Positions 62,501-64,000 of a DNA stretch of 64,000 nucleotides are shown here, in pieces (within the stretch, counting starts at the first letter, position 1; every line of letters begins with the position of its first letter). Source of the DNA: JAVBSX01 sp031549565 (GTDB lineage: Bacteria > Planctomycetota > Planctomycetia > Pirellulales > Thermoguttaceae); NCBI GenBank assembly GCA_031549565.1, contig JAVBPO010000081.1, forward strand, positions 1 to 64,000, in the 5' to 3' direction. The notes beneath the pieces are model-generated. The model was not told the DNA's origin. It made no database searches and was given only the letters and a program-made list of their open reading frames with translations. The translations under genes and the position numbers were made by a program.

Positions 62501-64000
62501 AACGATTCGCCGTCGGACAAGGCAAATCTTTTGATGATCTTTTCGGCGTCTCCGGAAACATGGTACACGTCGTACACTTTTTCCTGGCGGATGGTGTCGC
62601 CGGCCGTTCGCTTAAAGATGTGTACCGTCGTCTCTTCGACGCCATTGGCGGAAATTTTAACGATGCTGGTGTCGTTTCCGGTATTTTCGAGTCGGAACGA
62701 TTCGTTCGCGGCGAGGGTCAAGTCGAAATAATCGATTTGCGTGCCGTTGCTCCCCCGCTGCGAAAAGCGAGTCGTATTGGCGACTTCCCGGGCTTCAAGG
62801 CGATCGTCCGTCGCGAAATCGGTGACTTCGGCGGTCTCGAGGATCGTTCCATCGGCGGCGATTTTCGCGAGACGATGATTGTTCGCGGCGTTGCGGGTCG
62901 ATGCGGTTTCGCCGGTGGCAAGCGTCACGTCGACGTTTTCAATTTCTTTTCCGGCATCGTTGCGACGCGAGAAACGGGTCTGCCCGGAAACCGTCGCCGT
63001 CCTGTAGGATTCCCCTTCCGCCAGCTCGAAATCAATGGTTTCAAGCACGGTCGTACGATCCGCGGCGAGAATGGAAACTCTTCCATTACGTGCGAGCTTC
63101 AAGGATTCCCCTTCCACCAGGCCGACATCGAAAGTTTCCACGGGATTTCCGGCGACATCGTATCTGGTGGCGCGTCCCAGCGTATCGACGGAGATTTTCT
63201 GGTTGACCGCGGGATCAAAAGTAGCGTCATAAAAATCCTTGACGGTTCCGTCGGATGCGACTTGAACGACTTTGATGACGCCATTGACGTCGACGAACCG
63301 GAGGCTTTCGCCCACATTCAGATTCACGACATCGGTCGCGACGTTTCCGGACAGTTCCGTATGATCGACTTTCGTGTAGCGGTGCAACGAGACGGTCTCC
63401 CCTGCCAGGGTCGTCAAGGAGTATTCGTCGATCCTGTTTCCTTCGGCATTCAGGATGCCGACGATCGTCCTGCCGCCGACGACGTTCAGCTGGACCGTTT
63501 CGCCGGTTTCGACAAAGACCGGCAAGGTATCCACGACAACGCCAGCGGAGTCGCGGCGAACGACGTTGACGACGGAGCCGTAGGCGAATCGATTTCCGGC
63601 GTCGACGACCGCTTGTCCGACGGGAGTCGACTTGTCGACATGAGTTTGCGTTCCGTCGGAGGTGTTATAGACGGTGAGCTTATCGCCCGAATTCAAGGTG
63701 ATCGTACCGAGTTGCTCCACTTCCCCCGTGGCACCGTAACGAACGATGCGCATATTCTCCCCGGTGTCGATGGCCTGGTCGGCGACGACCGCCGTAATCC
63801 GCTGGCCCGTGCCCATGGAGCTCTTGGCGATACGATCCGTTCGAGTGACCTTGATCAAAGAAGCCACGCCGTCGGTGATCGTCCAGTCGAAACTCTCGAC
63901 CGTTTGCGCGTTGTTGACGAGCTTTTCACGATAGATTTCCGTGTAGCTGCCGTCTCCGTTCCGCCGGATGACGATGGTTTCAGCGCCGCCGTAAGTTTCC
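50587..64000 (-). CDS. Giant multidomain surface protein (partial at 5' end)
   Basis: The frame is open from the right edge to a TGA at 50587: at least 4,470 codons, with the start outside the window. From N to C: tandem 35-45-residue beta repeats with L-x-x-G-E-x-x-R and E-T-x-V-K-x-F cores (about 64000-61900); a linker; a right-handed parallel beta-helix (N-N-V-F-A-Y-N-G-L-G-G-I, N-N-T-F-F-G-S, M-N-N-I-F-S-N, about 59700-59050); Ig-like/W-D-V-T-M-P modules; GEVED domains ending D-G-E-V-E-D-Y or a variant near 57050, 56350, 55800 and 51760, two of them opened by D-Y-G-D; an SdrD/Cna-B-like domain (T-V-Y-N-D-F-N-G-N-G, about 55775-55440); Calx-beta-like regions (about 55440-55210 and 52650-52450); propeller-like repeats (S-P-Q-V-S-Q-D, P-Q-L-S-E-D-R-I-V-W); and a C-terminal beta region. 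Probably a secreted or cell-surface adhesin or matrix protein. A strong terminator follows. Confidence 0.9.
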   Translation of the reverse strand, partial: ETYGGAETIVIRRNGDGSYTEIYREKLVNNAQTVESFDWTITDGVASLIKVTRTDRIAKSSMGTGQRITAVVADQAIDTGENMRIVRYGATGEVEQLGTITLNSGDKLTVYNTSDGTQTHVDKSTPVGQAVVDAGNRFAYGSVVNVVRRDSAGVVVDTLPVFVETGETVQLNVVGGRTIVGILNAEGNRIDEYSLTTLAGETVSLHRYTKVDHTELSGNVATDVVNLNVGESLRFVDVNGVIKVVQVASDGTVKDFYDATFDPAVNQKISVDTLGRATRYDVAGNPVETFDVGLVEGESLKLARNGRVSILAADRTTVLETIDFELAEGESYRTATVSGQTRFSRRNDAGKEIENVDVTLATGETASTRNAANNHRLAKIAADGTILETAEVTDFATDDRLEAREVANTTRFSQRGSNGTQIDYFDLTLAANESFRLENTGNDTSIVKISANGVEETTVHIFKRTAGDTIRQEKVYDVYHVSGDAEKIIKRFALSDGESFRDETLVEVVKTNGTETNVVKQFWLVAGDTVREELLVDVFVKAVGGTETKIRTFGLGSTEAIRKETIVDILKTSSVNPTGTSVKVFTLAEGEKVETTRVTEVNRVAEDGAKTLLHTFANDEGTVYRQDVYRDCMKVSASGGETLVKRYSLASGETLTKTDYLDVDKTTNGVTTTEKTFTLQDDQTIAREDFVSTRISKKLADETMLDLVVWDCPSTDTIVQQAPPTGTQSIAVVDTTVGTFDIVHTEVLNTGEYYTYLKTDIFHEFFKVTPILTVPVSTLGSDRVRLVRALTETYVAMDNYGVSTFTATDRVLATIDNGYGVPGLAKTGDIMNIVKNEGGQRRTVATGLNVESGGRVMFSSKLADLYNIDVTVDGRTNTAIKEMWVPVGYTISGMSGSTITLPKTGDLVDTVKYTTVDDFTELPYYSTVDGNYLVARCTPNGTLVESYGVNLMPDDILSVRSVPDSGVMQIVLARNGSETIIAEFPQGAWRIDLISKQEVTSTKIVSDVRGLTLGNRIGNYDPTALVDLFTLNNQTLERTMRVDAVRNTNQNYGAVGESTTTQMSLVGKSVVWYSQEGTMSGYETSGYFLGMLRDGLTVKAGGMVVQPAEYESADKYYLSEDWKHLSSNQSEWYAGFSTVLSDGTVRRATDNKHSGIFIDNIIVGAAERGEMVTNAPTDTTGFYYFNDEGLNEEYPYVRGRIPKDAVTNGGYQLEIRRGAENVDYIRPEYNTNPEVGHNATPISPIHSNERLTNGITLVTPNTWELYHGQKFSLTDGTNKVEFVFFADQMIKGAGDAVQIIFTQWDTQATLAEKIIAAINGAYFAGRFKVTASEFTNSNLIDLFGATDFKNGGLLPFPADALDDPKVYEEWLFANGENGRPIKHIFYGQQHFTPVFEYKGASAMYSDYQISTTSVLADFLDPSNTMQSRLYIDRETMLGDRIGDENLEREKGQLNIFGTSIMYSREYGLRIESASREKGIDGGPTHPGGVMNQQSSVITRDNGGNTTQVTQDGNATNFVSGIAVMNNVFAYNGLGGIYLTGQVRGTDADGNTTYDARDPQGPVPFVRIVNNTFFGSLLVNEGDTYVGKGIEVGPHASPTIMNNIFSNLAVGIDINSDSRSSVLVANVFKNNTANIVNGTINHEFDRVLGENDPLFVAPEVRNFYLRQNSKAIDAAAASLQERTDWYKTYVAALGIPESAIYAPTTDIYGQVRKADETSSSGGTGFAYIDMGAVDRVDIYQPTVNIINPKDRTKPEDTGDDRNSDPYDVFLVGKNLTEFVLQLSDVGIGIDDLSVADQRGKVYSHIVTILEQSWDTDKQAFVVKKLVLDKDFFADYNAANDQIFLTPTRGRWNSNATYTILVDNDSVQKWDMTFPEGDIYASIPETTNNGTKHRYLKLWVNGTEVNVDTAALQATDHAAQVKELSDAIVAAIKAASLTGSDGGKVSAQSLFDAEGNIIGVTFNQAPFLQNDNYAFTISSSQENKTWDVTMPTALKTVFKDVAQLEFDFDGKKLTVPTDVFEEVAEAEMPQALIDAIAKALEDAKIIGPDGAYVTVEAITNAAGAITGFTFRHVTALKSYNTSFTATKRAVGMAMTLNGVRDLAGNPLNWNRADGQAYFTVVLSGYDYGDAGYTTVDGVRKDYPTLYNPSDAGAYARHVVWNGYCLGNGVTIEPDGKPNQHDTNTDGTMIHGDEYEDGVVGNVLIPGKYIEFTINVSAKNPHFKADANGYVGYVNAFFDWGRDGNWNGDDDRIKWMDETGAVRTDAVPVKAGSNTIKILVPATFKNDKGVQEKLEDGEVFARFRFSSQKVLGPTGEAPDGEVEDYKFNVALHPKAFGNAPQGEYNDPLTGLAREYTYPVMMDANGAWHATDIKYGYKGGTATRYDASDDESLFEKGSALYLGTAAPTSTPDGKPSLNKDRDATKDGIDLINTIFIAGQTSQVKVQVHIPTALQDYLKANPSASISLDAWFDFQNKGTWDDASTYVHKSISAGDLAGIGANDMLTVTLDVAVPSDAAIQKGVSFARFRVNSMKQLTSKDYVGPGTGETAIDGEVQDVMFFVLPYGTNWQTDFTDAKDYGTAVHKVINGTDGKQIKLGELNNVQFDPVKFPKAVSSTLDDNDGFILPSFEVTGVKYENVMFTDKETVVTITASHEGYVSIWVDLNENGVYEDGERILDANGNVYFQVQAGTHEYKLNLNKSLTGKMETRARIRYTDTSIDHTTLKATNTEANVIANGEVEDYLVLLLGTSCSITGTVYNDFNGNGRRDTIETGIPGVTVVLLDENKQPTGRSTVTNSYGMYTFDGLYPGNYYVEQLAIPTTSGKAWIRTSPKDGYLSVTLPESTDVVGEDFGNFLPGTVSIGDTYVVEGSTGGTTTVKVPVYLTGSFGAKVQVEVQALDGTAVAGHDFVGGTAKYTFPSDTYPQGTWEIEKVTSGLGETGQYDSSVSGSVMAYSAKIGNAYQVMIDSLEDTSGVYVLTNSTRDSIDPQVLHIVDAAKGINEVHVAWSSFNGKTYDLYYTYGDATNLSTLSTNIVKLSNSSVIPPGLNNLSPQVSQDASGNVQLAWLAQYPKDYSDTTLAGQSYVMMLRVNASTIANDPTGEPIMVQDQAGNTSPYLGYVNELLLDGNTAAWTTSRQIQIYQDYRYENYDFTEVYVSQMTTDGGRVTKRVSDVYDNLNNRVLNQNLRIKNGIASWEYQTGSGATLSQRIAVYNTGIQWTDSFGVTQIGKRLMIGQQYQYLTVPDVNDQYVVWQAETKWVQDYKNDWVVWHPGVDQGANQGATQSTYDIVSMNIETLDWASLREGTELIGAYTPNVAVYDNSGLTPISVSKLDDLQNAEFWDSKIDLSVTFNDHVDETGQVLMTAEELFKEYLSVAGDSWWTMTIPTTANLPAALPNKQDLKIQLDGTGGTLVTVPTTRPKPGTTTGETELVNDSELADRIVQMVNDSQVDRPEDERIIATKGSQGFQYVVTFQKAKEVTVDNAQFTISSVVYGTNVKEAIVNGDITTALTVNVPNLENIVFNGEITAPVNITSPITSALDATPTGPLGFVTFNGNIASGATVTITAQNLVSSFFEGGIEGTVNIASTGLKNIVTDGTVSGSLNAASSALDLFVNYGDILSEATFNCRFTTFVGAGTTRSNNLFLGSGVRSIIVYNFSEYQAIATMPAILANPYVAMTLVTSSYVQQVSTPYSGDNVAPRLCGSRVVWRNSDPGYQFYYDPETGFYYYYTTSGKSDYWYAMSVDIADPLAQPVIVSNNGYSAWNPQLSEDRIVWRAQVGTEYQVFSAIYDAPMLTGYVTFQVMADTAVELDEYFIVKLVNASLVLDEGSVVSVPKEDIIGQKDTGYVWILNDDGPMDYGDLPNTYATLIASDGPRHGVAADNPLALYDPKRSGVAVDTEKDGQPNATATGDDVHNTQGLNDEQGVLFGTYDQYNRPVTSPWIPGQKSTISITVTEECYLNAFVDWNRNGTFGERNFSADPTDPTKFVNYDLVYEYYYNEKTGKQEVVQADERFERIFDLTDAQKNDPVFMAELYTKGYKLTPNADGSPIEISFTVPRDAQPGTTGARFRVSSAGGLHYFGYAADGEVEDYIVTVQQATKNPVRRLEGTNSVVVTGSVLRDELVINRSSSDAKYLGQLTIQLNGTTYTAKDLGMDTIDDIFFDGIYGSDVVTVYGLADDAETVRMTPYSTNADEVGTFIQGTGLTIRLINAPSVTFDGGTATGGKTKAVDTVTMYDSNESDTLTLRPGYGQMKGAFYTNTVQNVTNVSAESIYGGYDTVFMYGTTNSGDTFRMTDTGRAILRDKAGTFINTASSFADVQVFNLGGSGNTASIDVSGDERNSLNFSRGPQSLGNSLEVGVFNNGSQTGRIRVFGFDSQSVLSNTNSTTSTAVFMGTPQNEFLYGGKKDGNNDVRIFAWDGTTDPTDPATNDDYILELLAYNAVKSVTAQSIGQTKNKAQVTDEVLQSLLLEPEDGWTIN

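Overview
The window looks like a chromosome segment of a planctomycete (Planctomycetota, probably Pirellulales-like). The evidence is a BlaI/M56 (BlaR-like) regulatory pair, a BamB-like PQQ-propeller protein with a WPGWRG motif, a more than 4,400-residue surface protein with GEVED/DYGD modules, LpxK (so an LPS-type outer membrane), and many short palindromic intergenic repeats of the kind common in this phylum. GC is moderately high, except in a visibly AT-richer restriction-modification island at about 45.5-48.4 kb. The taxonomic call is inference; no rRNA gene is present.

Layout. 0-16 kb is mixed housekeeping and envelope genes, mostly on the minus strand: a membrane-anchored hypothetical, ruvA, a glutaminyl cyclase, a PpiD/SurA-like protein, phoH, a PQQ-propeller protein, a blaI-blaR-like pair behind a clear promoter/operator, argJ (+), an ABC ATPase and two hypotheticals. 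16-19 kb has ispG (+) and a DUF4105-type lipoprotein. 19.3-38.9 kb is the centrepiece. A sigma54 activator gene with hisH and hisF runs leftward. A near-perfect sigma54 promoter, with a palindromic candidate activator site upstream, drives a tightly packed rightward run: glnN, gltB, gltD, carA, carB, asnA, guaA, pyrG. Together these genes assimilate ammonia into glutamine and glutamate and carry most of the main glutamine amidotransferase steps (arginine/pyrimidine, GMP, CTP, histidine), plus ammonia-dependent asparagine synthesis. I read this as one nitrogen/glutamine regulon in a single locus.

39-45 kb holds a YfcE-like phosphodiesterase, yjbQ, two envelope hypotheticals (one an alpha/beta-hydrolase fold without the nucleophile serine), tRNA-Ser(CGA), lpxK and an MFS transporter. 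45.5-48.4 kb is a three-gene restriction-modification operon: a beta-class DNA methyltransferase, a NotI-family endonuclease with its Cys4 metal site, and a third protein with its own PD-(D/E)XK-like signature. thrS follows; its TGS domain carries an in-frame insertion matching a dispersed genomic repeat. From 50.6 kb to the right edge lies one giant, 5'-truncated surface protein gene with two kinds of unrecognised internal repeats.

Dispersed elements recur throughout: three copies of a MITE-like element with ~15-bp terminal inverted repeats and a CTGAAGC hairpin interior, a GCGGGGC-palindrome family, a GAGCGGGAAGCG family (one copy supplies the N-terminal codons of a gene), a double hairpin, a TGTCATTCTGA element and a composite GTCTATAACC palindrome.
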